DNA from: Acidobacteriota bacterium
Lineage (GTDB): Bacteria > Acidobacteriota > Vicinamibacteria > Vicinamibacterales > Fen-181
Length of the DNA stretch: 64,000 nucleotides
Reading direction: 5' to 3'
Assembly (NCBI GenBank): GCA_017883185.1
Contig: JADGOB010000001.1
Coordinates: 1 to 64,000, forward strand
Of this stretch, positions 25,964 through 34,717 are shown piece after piece (position 1 is the stretch's first letter; each line of letters begins with the position of its first letter). The position numbers and the translations under genes are program-made. The notes under the pieces are model-generated. The model had not been told where the DNA came from, did not search any database, and saw nothing but the letters and a program-made list of their open reading frames with translations.

Positions 25964-26078
25964 GGGAAGTCTCTGCGCCCGCCATTATAGGGGAACCCGG
26001 GACCCGTCGCGCGCACGCGCCGTATCGCTGTCGGTTGTGGCTCAACATGGGAGTCCAGTATCATGCGTCGATGATAGG

Positions 26079-26155
26079 GTCCCGATGCGGCCGGCGACGA
26101 ACGTGACGCAAGACCGGACGGCGCGGCAGAGCGCCGGACACGCATCTCGGGGGAC
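26079..26155 (+). other. Candidate structured 5' leader of the GT2 gene
   Basis: GTCCC-GATGC (26079-26088) can pair with GCATC (26142-26146) and GGGAC (26151-26155), closing a domain that contains the 6-bp hairpin CGGCGC-GGCAGA-GCGCCG (26119-26136). A possible -10 TATCAT (26059-26064) would start transcription just upstream, so this would be the leader of the gene at 26175. It matches no riboswitch class I can name. Confidence 0.35.
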
Positions 26156-26174
26156 TGGGGAACCCAAGAGACCT

Positions 26175-27128
26175 ATGAACGCTACCGGCGGGTCACGGGG
26201 TCGGCACGGGGGCGAGGGGACGCGGGCGACGTCTGCGTCCGCGGCCCGGACGTGCCCGGTGTCGGTGGTGATCGTCAACTACAAGTCGTACGAGGAACTG
26301 GACGCGTGCCTCGCGTCCCTCGAGAACGCGGGGCCACCAGGTCGAGAGGTCATCGTCGTCGACCACAATTCGTCTGCGCTGGAGCTTGCCCGCGTCCAGG
26401 CGCGCTACCCGGTCACCCGCGTATTCCCGGTGGAGCGCAACCCGGGATTCTCGGCCGGGGTCAACACCGGCGCACGCCTCGCCGCCGGACGCCACCTCCT
26501 GATCCTCAACCCCGATACCCGCGTCGAACCAGGCGCCGTTGAGGCGATGGTCGACTACCTCGACACGCACCCGGACACCGCGGTCGTGGGTGCGAGGGTG
26601 CAGGATCCCAGCGGCACGGTGCAGCGCTCGGCGCGGCGCTTCCCGACGATGCTCACCGGCCTTGCCGGGCGCACGTCGCTGTTCACGCGGATGTGGCCCG
26701 ACAACCCGTTGTCCCGCCGGGATCTGCTGGCCGATGCATCGACGGCCGCGCCGCGCGAGGTGGACTGGGTGGCGGGGTCGTGCATGGCGGTCAAGGCCGA
26801 CGCCTTCGCACAGGTCGGCGGCATGGACGAACAGTTCTTCCTGTATTGGGAGGACGCTGACCTCTGCAAGCGCCTGAAAGAGGCGGGCTGGCGCACGGTC
26901 TATCTGCCGTCGGCCGTCGTCGTCCACGACGTGGGCCGGAGCCGGCGTCATGCGCGGACCCTGTCGGTCCGCGCCTTTCACCGCAGCGCCTACTTGTACT
27001 TCGCCAAGCACCGAGCCGGGCGGTTCCGGTCGATCTCGCTGCCCGTCGCGGGCGCTCTGGTGTTCGGCCGGATGGTCGCGAAGCTCGCGGTCCAGCTCAT
27101 CACCCGCCGTGATCGGTCCGATCGATAG
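26175..27128 (+). CDS. Glycosyltransferase family 2, rhamnosyltransferase-like
   Basis: 317 residues. VSVVIVNYKSYEELDACLASL opens the GT-A domain; NPDTRVEPGAVEAMVDYL holds the donor/metal site and YWEDADLCKRLKEAGWRTVYLP is the typical late motif of WcaA/RhlC-type GT2 enzymes that transfer rhamnose or related sugars. A C-terminal hydrophobic segment (S-L-P-V-A-G-A-L-V-F-G-R-M-V) suggests membrane contact. ATG 26175 follows AAGAG; the upstream frame is the leader. Divergent from the GT2 at 25001-25963. Confidence 0.9.
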   Translation: MNATGGSRGRHGGEGTRATSASAARTCPVSVVIVNYKSYEELDACLASLENAGPPGREVIVVDHNSSALELARVQARYPVTRVFPVERNPGFSAGVNTGARLAAGRHLLILNPDTRVEPGAVEAMVDYLDTHPDTAVVGARVQDPSGTVQRSARRFPTMLTGLAGRTSLFTRMWPDNPLSRRDLLADASTAAPREVDWVAGSCMAVKADAFAQVGGMDEQFFLYWEDADLCKRLKEAGWRTVYLPSAVVVHDVGRSRRHARTLSVRAFHRSAYLYFAKHRAGRFRSISLPVAGALVFGRMVAKLAVQLITRRDRSDR

Positions 27129-27351
27129 TCCCGCAGATCACGCGTCGCTGCCTGACGCCAGCGGCCCTGCCCTGCCGCGCATCGGCGTCGTGATCGTCAA
27201 CTTCAACGGCAGCGGGTATGTCGGACGATGCCTGGACGTGCTGGTCGCTGCATGGAGGAGACATCCGCAAGAATTGCTCGGCCCGATGGTCGTGCTGGAT
27301 GAGGATCCCGAGCGGACGGGTATTGCGGGGACGTCAATTTCCTGGTGGTGA
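27109..27351 (+). pseudogene. Truncated GT2 glycosyltransferase fragment
   Basis: From a GTG at 27109, overlapping the end of the previous gene, the frame reads R-I-G-V-V-I-V-N-F-N-G-S-G-Y-V-G-R-C-L-D, the clear opening of another GT2 domain. It then loses the expected D-N-x-S-x-D nucleotide motif and stops at 27351 after about 80 codons; intact relatives need about 300. No continuation was found in the other two frames before the convergent gene at 27424. This looks like a gene cut by deletion. Confidence 0.65.
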
Positions 27352-27423
27352 GGGTGGATCGCCGGGTGGCGCGACCGCGGCGGCCGCGGCGCCGGGTAGG
27401 ACCGGCTCGAGATCCGGGCCGCG

Positions 27424-29289
27424 TCACCAGCCGGGCGCCACCGTGACCTCGTCCTCGGGCTGGTCCTGGTCGTCGAACCCGACGACCACCGGCGCTGGCT
27501 GGCGCTCTCCGGCCAGCAGGTTCTGGAACCCCCAGCGGAATCGAAGCAGGAAGACCCCGCTCTCGCGGCACGCCGGCCTCAGGACGTCGAGACGGTCGGC
27601 CCCGATCCCGGCGCTGCTCACCAGCACCCCTTCCACCTCGCGATGCCTGAGCAGCTCCAGGAGCGCGTCCAGCCCACCGATCACCCGGACACCCTGGACG
27701 CTCCTGGCCTGCGTGGCAGGGTCGTCGTCCACGAACCCGACGACCTGGACCGCGATGCGGTCTGCCCGGGTCTCGCGCAGCACCGCCAGGCCCGCGTCCC
27801 CGGCGCCGTAGATCACCACCCGCCGACGCGCCCCCCGGGAGTTGCCGGCCAGCTCGTGCACGAATCGGAACGAGGCGCGCCCGGCCGACAGGAGCGCGAA
27901 GGTCAGCGCGCCGCAAATCGCGAACACCGCGCGCGAGTATCCCTCGAACCGGAAGAAGTAGGATATCGCGGTGACCGAGCAGATGGCAGCCAGCGCGGTG
28001 CCCTTCAGGAGGACGATGGCGTCCTGCGCGCCGAAATAGCGCCAGATCCCGCGATAGGCGCCGGTCCACCACAACGACGTGATGGTCGTGGCCACAACGA
28101 TCGGCAGGGACCGGAGGAACAGCGGAAAGAACTCCACGAACTTCACATCGTCAAACCGGATGCGGTAGGCCGTGTAGTAAGCCAGCGTCACCACGCAGAT
28201 GTCGAGCAGGACATCCAGCAGCCGCGTGCGTGAGTTGACGGCCTTCAGAACTACGGCCACCGTCCCCCGGTGTTCGGGCGGCGCCGTGTCTCCCTCGTAC
28301 ACGCGGACTTGCGCGAGGTGCAGGCCAAACAGCGTGAGGCCGGCGAGGAACAATCCCACCAGGATGTTGGCGTGGCTGAGGTCGAGGTAGTAGGCCGACA
28401 GCCCCGCAGCCCCCGCCAATCCGGCGAAGCCGTAGAGCACCAGTACCGCCCGTCGCTCGGGCAGCCCGAGCGCCACGAGTCGATGGGACGAATGATCGCG
28501 ACCGCCGACCGAGATACGACGTCCGGCCAGGCTGCGCACGAACGTGACAAATGTGGTGTCGAAGATCGGCACAGAGAGGATAGCCAGGGGAATCACGATG
28601 GCCGATGTGCCGGCAGCACCCAAGTCGGCTCCAGACCGCACCGCGAGGAGGGCAAGCGTGAATCCCAGGAAGAAGCTGCCCGCGTCACCCATGAAGATGC
28701 TGGCCGGCTGGAAGTTGAAGACCAGGAACCCGCAGGTGGCGCCCGTGTAGGCGGCCAGCATGAGGACGTCCGCGGCCGTGCCGTGCATGAGCGCGAGCAC
28801 CAGGTATGCCGACGCGCCAATGCCCGCAACCCCGGCGGCTAGCCCGTCCATGTTGTCGAGCAGGTTGAACGCGTTGGCGAGACCAACGAGCCAGAGCAGG
28901 GTGAGCAGCGAATCGATCGTGAGCGAGCCAGTCCACCCCAACCGGTACCCGACGAACAGGGCGCCGGCTGCGGCAATCGCCTGGAACACCAGCTTGGCAG
29001 CCGGATTGAGACGCCGCAAATCGTCGGCGAGACCAAGCCCGGTGACGAGCAACGCAAGCGCCACGACGGGACCGACCTCGTGCAGGGAACCCAGCGCGAG
29101 GACCGGCACGGAGAACCCGACGGCGATGGCAATGCCACCAAGTAGGGCGGTTGGACGCCGATGCCAGCGGTCCGCGCGCGGCTGCGCGACCAGTCCCAGC
29201 CGCCGCGCGAGGGTTCTCACCACGAGCGTGGACACGAGGGACAGCGCAAAGGCGGCAGCGAAACCCAGTAGAGCCGTATCCCTCATCAC
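27424..29289 (-). CDS. WecA/MraY-like sugar-1-phosphate transferase fused to CapD-type membrane/NAD-binding half
   Basis: 621 residues. Residues 1-325 are a WecA/TagO-like polyprenyl-phosphate sugar-1-phosphate transferase: LADD at 87-90, NAFNLLDNMDG at 139-149, FMGDAGS at 199-205 and the H-S-S-H-R loop near 266-270, with about 10 helices. Residues about 355-475 form four helices, and 490-590 a Rossmann-type domain (VVIYGAGDAG, G-F-V-D-D-D-P), like the N-terminal half of CapD/WbpM sugar dehydratases. The catalytic dehydratase domain that normally follows is absent; the protein ends after it. It would initiate repeat-unit synthesis on undecaprenyl phosphate; the role of the C-terminal half is unknown. 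Confidence 0.88.
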   Translation of the reverse strand: MMRDTALLGFAAAFALSLVSTLVVRTLARRLGLVAQPRADRWHRRPTALLGGIAIAVGFSVPVLALGSLHEVGPVVALALLVTGLGLADDLRRLNPAAKLVFQAIAAAGALFVGYRLGWTGSLTIDSLLTLLWLVGLANAFNLLDNMDGLAAGVAGIGASAYLVLALMHGTAADVLMLAAYTGATCGFLVFNFQPASIFMGDAGSFFLGFTLALLAVRSGADLGAAGTSAIVIPLAILSVPIFDTTFVTFVRSLAGRRISVGGRDHSSHRLVALGLPERRAVLVLYGFAGLAGAAGLSAYYLDLSHANILVGLFLAGLTLFGLHLAQVRVYEGDTAPPEHRGTVAVVLKAVNSRTRLLDVLLDICVVTLAYYTAYRIRFDDVKFVEFFPLFLRSLPIVVATTITSLWWTGAYRGIWRYFGAQDAIVLLKGTALAAICSVTAISYFFRFEGYSRAVFAICGALTFALLSAGRASFRFVHELAGNSRGARRRVVIYGAGDAGLAVLRETRADRIAVQVVGFVDDDPATQARSVQGVRVIGGLDALLELLRHREVEGVLVSSAGIGADRLDVLRPACRESGVFLLRFRWGFQNLLAGERQPAPVVVGFDDQDQPEDEVTVAPGW

Positions 29290-29364
29290 CGAGCACCCTG
29301 GAGCAGACTCAACACCTCCGAATGAGGGATTGTACTCCCACAGGCGGTGCTGCGAAGGGTGAGA

Positions 29365-30498
29365 TCAACCGCCGAGCAGGTCCCGGTACACCTGGAGGGT
29401 TTCGGCGAACACCCGTTCCTCGGAGAATTCCTCCTCCGCGCGCGCACGCCCCGCTGCCCCCATCGCGGCCCGTCGCTGCGGGTCGCGAATCAACTCGCCG
29501 AGCGCGCCCGCGAGCGCGCCCGGGTCGCGCCGGGGGACGAGCAGGCCGTTTTCACCGTGCCGCACCACCTCCCGGCAGCCGGGCACGTCGGTGGCGACGA
29601 TCGGCCGCGCGGAGGCGGCAGCCTCCAGGAGGATCTTGGGCAGGCCCTCGGGATAGAACGTCGGCAGCACGACAACCGCCGCCTGGCTCAGCACGTTCGG
29701 CATGTCGGTCTGGTGCCCCCAGAGTTCGACGATGCCTTCCGCTTCCCACTGCCGCAGGACCTCGACCGGAAGCGCGTGCGGGTTCTCGGTGTCTGGCTTC
29801 CCCACGATGATCGCACGGCACGGCACACCGTCCCGCTTCAGCAGGCGGACGGCTTCCACGAAATCGCCCACACCCTTGTCCCACAGCAGGCGCGAGGCGA
29901 GCATCAGCAGCGGGAGGCCGGGCGGTTCCGGCCGCGGCACGAACTTCTGCACGTTGACCCCGGCGCCGCGAATCACCACCGTCTGGTCTTCCCGGACCAC
30001 ATCGTGCGCGACGAACAGGCGCCGGTCCTCGGCATTCTGGAAGATCGTCCGGCTGCGCTGGCCGGCCAGCGCCCACTTGTACGCCTGCATGGCCAGGCGT
30101 CGGCGCACGCGGCCGCGGAACCCATGCCCGAGGAACAGGTAGCCGAGGCCGGGAATGGCGTTGATCTGGGCTGGCGTGCCTGCGAGCCGGGCGGCTATCG
30201 ACCCGTAAAGGATGGGTTTGACCGTAACATGGTGGACGAGGTCGGGCCGCTCGCGCCGGTAGAGACGAACCAACTCGGCGATCGTCAGCACTTCGCGGAC
30301 GGGATTGGTCGAACGACGCCGCAACGACAACGGCAGGAAGCGGACGCCTTCGCGCTTGATCGCCTCGGCCTCGCCCCGCTCCACCGATGCCGCGACCGTC
30401 ACATCGAAGCCGTGGGCGGCCAGGGCCTTCGCCAGGCCCAGCCGATGGGACCGGAAGTACCACTCGATGTTGACGACCATCAGGATGCGGGCGTTCAT
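29365..30498 (-). CDS. Glycosyltransferase, GT4 (CapM/WbnK-like)
   Basis: 377 residues. N-terminus I-L-M-V-V-N-I-E-W-Y-F-R-S-H-R-L, then HVTVKPILYGSIAARLAG, typical of the CapM-like GT4 group that adds early sugars such as N-acetylgalactosamine-type residues. Donor half: LASRLLWDKGVGDFVEA, V-V-L-P-T-F-Y-P-E-G-L-P-K-I-L-L-E-A-A-A (E-x7-E) and G-L-L-V-P-R-R-D-P. Start ATG 30498 overlaps the methyltransferase stop (ATGA). About 75 bases separate its end from the WecA-like gene downstream. Confidence 0.92.
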   Translation of the reverse strand: MNARILMVVNIEWYFRSHRLGLAKALAAHGFDVTVAASVERGEAEAIKREGVRFLPLSLRRRSTNPVREVLTIAELVRLYRRERPDLVHHVTVKPILYGSIAARLAGTPAQINAIPGLGYLFLGHGFRGRVRRRLAMQAYKWALAGQRSRTIFQNAEDRRLFVAHDVVREDQTVVIRGAGVNVQKFVPRPEPPGLPLLMLASRLLWDKGVGDFVEAVRLLKRDGVPCRAIIVGKPDTENPHALPVEVLRQWEAEGIVELWGHQTDMPNVLSQAAVVVLPTFYPEGLPKILLEAAASARPIVATDVPGCREVVRHGENGLLVPRRDPGALAGALGELIRDPQRRAAMGAAGRARAEEEFSEERVFAETLQVYRDLLGG

Positions 30499-31337
30499 GG
30501 CGCTTTGCAGAGCAGGATATCCATTCTGCGGACCCTCAACTCCTCGTCCGTGAAGTGCCGGAAGTCCGCATGCAGCCGCCGTCGGCTCAACGGGAGCGCC
30601 GGCCACCGATCGCGGTCGACGTCGACGACGCGGTAGCCTGCCTTCTCGAACGAGCGGAGGATCTCGCTGTCCCGCAGGCGATTGGTATAGAAGCCCGACG
30701 ACCGGAACAGGGCCGATTCCCACACGCGGGCCGGGAAGCGGAGCGAGTTCAGGCTGTAGGCGAGGTGATCCTGCAGATCGACGTGGTGCGAGGCCACGCC
30801 GCCCGGCGCCTGCAGACGGAACAACTCATCCACGGTTCGATCGAACTCGTCGCGCCGGACATGCTCGAGGACGGCCTGGGAAAAGACGAAGTCCACGCTG
30901 CCCTCCGGCACCTGCCGGAGGCTGCCGAGTCCGGCCGTCTCGTAGCGTGCGTTCACCCGGGCGAGCACGTCCAGCATCGTTCCGCCCTCGGCTGCCCACG
31001 GCGTTCCCCCGAGGAGCGCGCGGTAGTGTGCCAGGTCGAGCCCGGCGTCCGGGCTGGCATCCACCAGCCAGGTGGAGGATGCGCCCTGCTCGGCGGCGAT
31101 GACCGCCGTAGCCAGAGAATCCCCAGGTCCCAGTTCGAGCACGCTGAACGACGGCGGCAGCCACGACCGAACACGTCCGAAGTGTTCGCTGAACGTGCGC
31201 CGGGCGAACTCGACGTCGAGCATCGCCCCGTGCACGAACACGCCGAGGCGACGCCACACGCGGTAAGGAACGGGGAGACGGGCCAAGACCAGCTTGGCCG
31301 CGAGCTTGGCCCACCACGGCGCGTAATCACGTATCAT
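30495..31337 (-). CDS. Class I SAM-dependent methyltransferase
   Basis: 280 residues. SAM motif VLELGPGDSLATAV, an acidic strand end L-V-D-A-S and F-V-F-S-Q-A-V-L-E-H-V, the usual motif IV/post-IV. The N-terminus (R-D-Y-A-P-W-W-A-K-L-A-A-K) is amphipathic and may touch the membrane. Position next to a GT4 suggests it methylates a sugar of the repeat unit (inference). It shares a 56-bp divergent intergenic region with the next GT4 gene. Confidence 0.88.
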   Translation of the reverse strand: MIRDYAPWWAKLAAKLVLARLPVPYRVWRRLGVFVHGAMLDVEFARRTFSEHFGRVRSWLPPSFSVLELGPGDSLATAVIAAEQGASSTWLVDASPDAGLDLAHYRALLGGTPWAAEGGTMLDVLARVNARYETAGLGSLRQVPEGSVDFVFSQAVLEHVRRDEFDRTVDELFRLQAPGGVASHHVDLQDHLAYSLNSLRFPARVWESALFRSSGFYTNRLRDSEILRSFEKAGYRVVDVDRDRWPALPLSRRRLHADFRHFTDEELRVRRMDILLCKAP

Positions 31338-31393
31338 AACCCGAGCCGATGCAGTGATCCACGCGCGGCCACCCGCCCGCGCCCGGAGGGGAT

Positions 31394-32467
31394 TTGACGG
31401 TTCTGCTCCTCAGTCGATACGCGTCGCTCGGCGCCAGCAGCCGCGTCCGCTTCTACCAGTACCTGCCCGCCCTCCGGGCCCACGGCATCGAGGTGACGGT
31501 CGCGCCGTTGCTTCCCGACGAGTACCTCAGCTCCCTGTACGCGGGCCGATCCGCGCCGTGGCCAAAACTCGTCGCAGCCGGCACCCGGCGGCTCGCGACG
31601 CTCCTGCGGTCGCAGCGCTTCGACCTCCTGTGGATCGAGGGTGAAGCACTGCCCTGGTGGCCGTTCGCGCTGGAGCGCCTGGCGCAACCCCGCGGCGTCC
31701 CGTCGGTCATCGATTACGACGATGCGATTTTCCACCGCTACGACAGCCATCGCTCGAACGTGGTCCGGCGGTTCCTCGGCCGCAAGATCGACGAAATCAT
31801 GCGGCACGCGGCGACCGTGGTCGCGGGCAACGAGTATGTCGCCGCGCGCGCGCGCGCGGCGGGCACCCGCCGCGTCGAGATCCTCCCCAGCGCCGTGGAC
31901 CCGGAGCATCATCGCCCGCTCCGCCCCGTCGATGCCCCGGGTTGCCGAATCGGGTGGATTGGCTCGCCGATCACCTCGCCCTACCTCGAGCCGCTCCGCG
32001 GCGTCTTCCAGCGGATGTCGCTGGAGCGCAAGGTCGAGGTCACGTTGATCGGCGCCCCGGCGGGCACGCTGACCGATGTGGGGGCGAGGGTGCGCCCCTG
32101 GCGCGAAGCCACCGAGGTCGAAGACCTCAACACCGTTGACGTCGGCATCGTGCCGGTGCCGGACCGGCCGTTCGAGCGGGGCAAGTGCGGGTTCAAGGTT
32201 GTACAGTATATGGCCTGCGGTCGCGCAGTCATTGCATCTCCGGTCGGCGCCAACCGGCAGATCATCGAACACGGCGTGAACGGGTTGCTGGCCGACGGTG
32301 AACGCGAGTGGGAAGAGGCGTTGCGCCTGCTGTGTGCTCGCCCCGATCTGCGACGATCGCTCGGCGAGGCCGGGCGACGGACGGTGGTTTCGCGATACTC
32401 AACAGCGGTGGTGCTGCCCAGGCTCGTGAAGGTCCTGGAGGAAGCCGCCGCCACCAGGCTCCGTTAG
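31394..32467 (+). CDS. Glycosyltransferase, GT4-like, TTG start
   Basis: 357 residues. S-R-Y-A-S-L-G-A-S-S-R-V-R opens an acceptor loop; V-I-D-Y-D-D-A-I-F marks the N-terminal half. The donor half has IGWIGSP, V-P-D-R-P-F-E-R-G-K-C-G-F-K-V-V-Q-Y-M-A-C-G-R-A-V-I-A-S (the E/K-rich donor loop) and V-N-G-L-L-A. The start is a TTG at 31394, preceded at good distance by GGAGGGG; no ATG fits the conserved N-terminus. Convergent with the asparagine synthase gene. Confidence 0.9.
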   Translation: MTVLLLSRYASLGASSRVRFYQYLPALRAHGIEVTVAPLLPDEYLSSLYAGRSAPWPKLVAAGTRRLATLLRSQRFDLLWIEGEALPWWPFALERLAQPRGVPSVIDYDDAIFHRYDSHRSNVVRRFLGRKIDEIMRHAATVVAGNEYVAARARAAGTRRVEILPSAVDPEHHRPLRPVDAPGCRIGWIGSPITSPYLEPLRGVFQRMSLERKVEVTLIGAPAGTLTDVGARVRPWREATEVEDLNTVDVGIVPVPDRPFERGKCGFKVVQYMACGRAVIASPVGANRQIIEHGVNGLLADGEREWEEALRLLCARPDLRRSLGEAGRRTVVSRYSTAVVLPRLVKVLEEAAATRLR

Positions 32468-32512
32468 CGTTTTCCCGCCTTCGCCCTTCCCTCTTCGGCG
32501 TGGCAGGCCGTT

Positions 32513-34456
32513 CTACTTGCCCCAGCGATCCAGCCACGCCTGGAACATCAAGACCACCCAGAGCCTCGCGTATTCGTCACGTCGGCCCGCCAGATGATCC
32601 GCCCACACCTCGCGCACGGCGCGCGGCTGGAGATAACCTTCGCGCGCGAGCCGCCGCTCGTCGAGCAGGCTCTCCGCCCAGTCGCGAAGGGGTCCGCGCA
32701 GCCAGGCGCCGACAGGAATGCCGAAGCCGCTCTTCGGACGATCGAAGAGTGAGACAGGCACATAACGCGCCAGCACCTGGCGCAGCACCCACTTGCCGAC
32801 TCCATCCCGGCACCTGAACCGCAGGGGAAGGCGCCACACCCACTCGGCCAGGCGGTGATCGAGCAGCGGGGCGCGGGCCTCGAGGCTGGCGGCCATCGTC
32901 GCGCGGTCCACCTTCACCAGGATGTTGTCGGGCAGGTAGCGCAGTTGATCGGACAGCATCATTCGCTCGACGAAACTGTCGATGCCGGCCGCGTGGTTCG
33001 CGTCGGGGCCGGGACGAGGGCCATCGGCGAGCCCAACCACCAGGCGGGGTTCCGTCCACACCGACACCAGCAGATCGTACGCCTCGTCGTCGTTCTCGGC
33101 CGCCAGCATCTTCGCGAGCTTTGCGAGCTTCTCCTCCGGGTGCACCTGCCGCAGGCGCGACGGCAGGCCTCGCTCCACCAACCCATACAGCCGCCCGACG
33201 GTCGCCGGCGACAGGCGGCCAAGCGTGCTGCCCATGCGCCGGCGCCACCCGGCGGGCCATCGATGCACCGCCTGCCTGGCCCGGTCCGCCCACACGTAGC
33301 GGACGTAGCCGCCGAACAGCTCGTCTCCGCCATCGCCCGAAAGCGCCACGGTCACGTACGACCGCGCGAGCGATGCCACCAGGGCTGTCGGGATCTGCGA
33401 GTAGTCGCCCAGCGGCTCGTCGTAGACGTCCGGCAGCCGCGGGATGATCTGGCGCGCATCCTGCGGCGTGACATACAGCTCGGTGTGGTCGGTGCGCAGG
33501 TGGGCGGCCACCGCGCGGGCAGCCGGCGCTTCGTCGTAATCCGCCTCGGTGAATCCCAGCGAGAAGGTCCGCACCGGCCGGCTGGATTGCGCCTGCATGA
33601 GCGCGACGACGAGCGACGAGTCGACGCCTCCAGAGAGGAACGCTCCGAGGGGAACGTCGGCAACCATCCGCCGACGCACGGCGTCGCGAAGCAGGCAGTC
33701 GAGCTCCTCGATCACCAGGCTCTCGTCGTGTGGGTCCCGACGAGCGCGTCGGCCTTCGATCGCCACGCGTCGCCCGTCCCAGTACGATCGCACCCTCACA
33801 TCGCCGGTGCGCTCAACGATGGCGAGGCTGCCTGGCGGGAGCTTCGCGACGCCGTCGTAGATCGTGCGGGGTGACGGGACGTAGCCGAATCGAAAGTAGT
33901 CGGCGAGCGCCCGGCGGTCGACGGCCACGGAGATGTCCGCGGCTCGCAGCGCTTTCAGCTCGGACGCGAACACCAGCCTGTGACGGTCGGTCGCGTAGTA
34001 GAGCGGCTTCTTGCCGAAGCGATCGCGCGCGAGCAGCAGGCGCCGCTCGATTCGGTCCCACAGCGCGATCGCGAACATCCCCCAGAGTCTCGGGATGGTC
34101 GCCTCGGCCCCCCAGCGCACCGCCGCCTCGAGGATGACCTCGGTATCAGATGATCCGCGAAACGTCGATCCTGCCTGCGTGAGTTCCGACTTCAGCTCGA
34201 CGAAGTTGTAGATTTCCCCGTTGAAAACGACGACGTAGCGGCCGTCGCTCGACACCATCGGCTGGTGGCCGGTCGGGCTGAGATCGATGATGGAGAGCCG
34301 CCTGAATCCCAGGCCCGTCCCGGCCGCCGCATCGCACCAGGTCCCGGCATCGTCGGGCCCCCGGTGGACCAGCGTGGCCGTCATCCGTTCGAGGCTCTCC
34401 CGGAGATCGTCTTCGCCGACACCGGTTCGGCACCAGAGTCCGGCTATGCCGCACAT
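32513..34456 (-). CDS. asnB: Asparagine synthase (glutamine-hydrolysing), cluster type
   Basis: 647 residues. N-terminal class II glutamine amidotransferase with catalytic Cys2 (M-C-G-I-A-G) and FNGEIYNFVEL; C-terminal ATP-pyrophosphatase-type synthase domain with FLSGGVDSSLVVALM and the later L-S-G-D-G-G-D-E-L-F-G-G-Y. In polysaccharide clusters this AsnB/WbpS-like form usually amidates a uronic acid or other carboxylate on the glycan rather than making free asparagine (known for relatives; inference here). GAGAAG precedes the ATG. Confidence 0.93.
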   Translation of the reverse strand: MCGIAGLWCRTGVGEDDLRESLERMTATLVHRGPDDAGTWCDAAAGTGLGFRRLSIIDLSPTGHQPMVSSDGRYVVVFNGEIYNFVELKSELTQAGSTFRGSSDTEVILEAAVRWGAEATIPRLWGMFAIALWDRIERRLLLARDRFGKKPLYYATDRHRLVFASELKALRAADISVAVDRRALADYFRFGYVPSPRTIYDGVAKLPPGSLAIVERTGDVRVRSYWDGRRVAIEGRRARRDPHDESLVIEELDCLLRDAVRRRMVADVPLGAFLSGGVDSSLVVALMQAQSSRPVRTFSLGFTEADYDEAPAARAVAAHLRTDHTELYVTPQDARQIIPRLPDVYDEPLGDYSQIPTALVASLARSYVTVALSGDGGDELFGGYVRYVWADRARQAVHRWPAGWRRRMGSTLGRLSPATVGRLYGLVERGLPSRLRQVHPEEKLAKLAKMLAAENDDEAYDLLVSVWTEPRLVVGLADGPRPGPDANHAAGIDSFVERMMLSDQLRYLPDNILVKVDRATMAASLEARAPLLDHRLAEWVWRLPLRFRCRDGVGKWVLRQVLARYVPVSLFDRPKSGFGIPVGAWLRGPLRDWAESLLDERRLAREGYLQPRAVREVWADHLAGRRDEYARLWVVLMFQAWLDRWGK

Positions 34457-34576
34457 GCGAGCTTCTCAATCATCGTGGAGAGTGGCGACCTCATCTCGTG
34501 ACGCATGATATTACCACCCGTGGACGCGGCGCCCTGCCGCACCCTGCCGCGCCCACTGTGAAGCGCAGGGCCGCCG

Positions 34577-34585
34577 TGCTATTCT
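34577..34585 (+). promoter_or_regulatory. Extended -10 promoter with long leader
   Basis: TGC-TATTCT is an extended -10. It predicts a start near 34592 and a leader of about 126 bases before the ATG at 34718. The rest of the 34457-34717 gap between asnB and the polymerase gene holds short GC-rich repeats (CCCTGCCGC twice at 34532-34550) and no gene. Confidence 0.4.
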
Positions 34586-34717
34586 TTCGGCCTTGATTTC
34601 GTTCTTCTTCCTGGGTCCTCCGTCGCAGGGCCAACCGGCCGATCGCTCCAACGACGGGAGGCTGAGCCGAGGGCAGGGCCATCGCGTGCCGTTCCACAAC
34701 CGTCCTGGTACTCGTTG

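Noticed and set aside
27203..28072. Open frame overlapping the WecA-CapD fusion gene on the same strand
   Set aside because: It lacks any motif and is out of frame with a gene that has clear family motifs across its full length.
34592..34717. Cyclic-di-GMP riboswitch in the polymerase leader
   Set aside because: CGCAGGGCCAACC resembles the start of the class I motif, but the following conserved ACGCAAAGCC part is missing.
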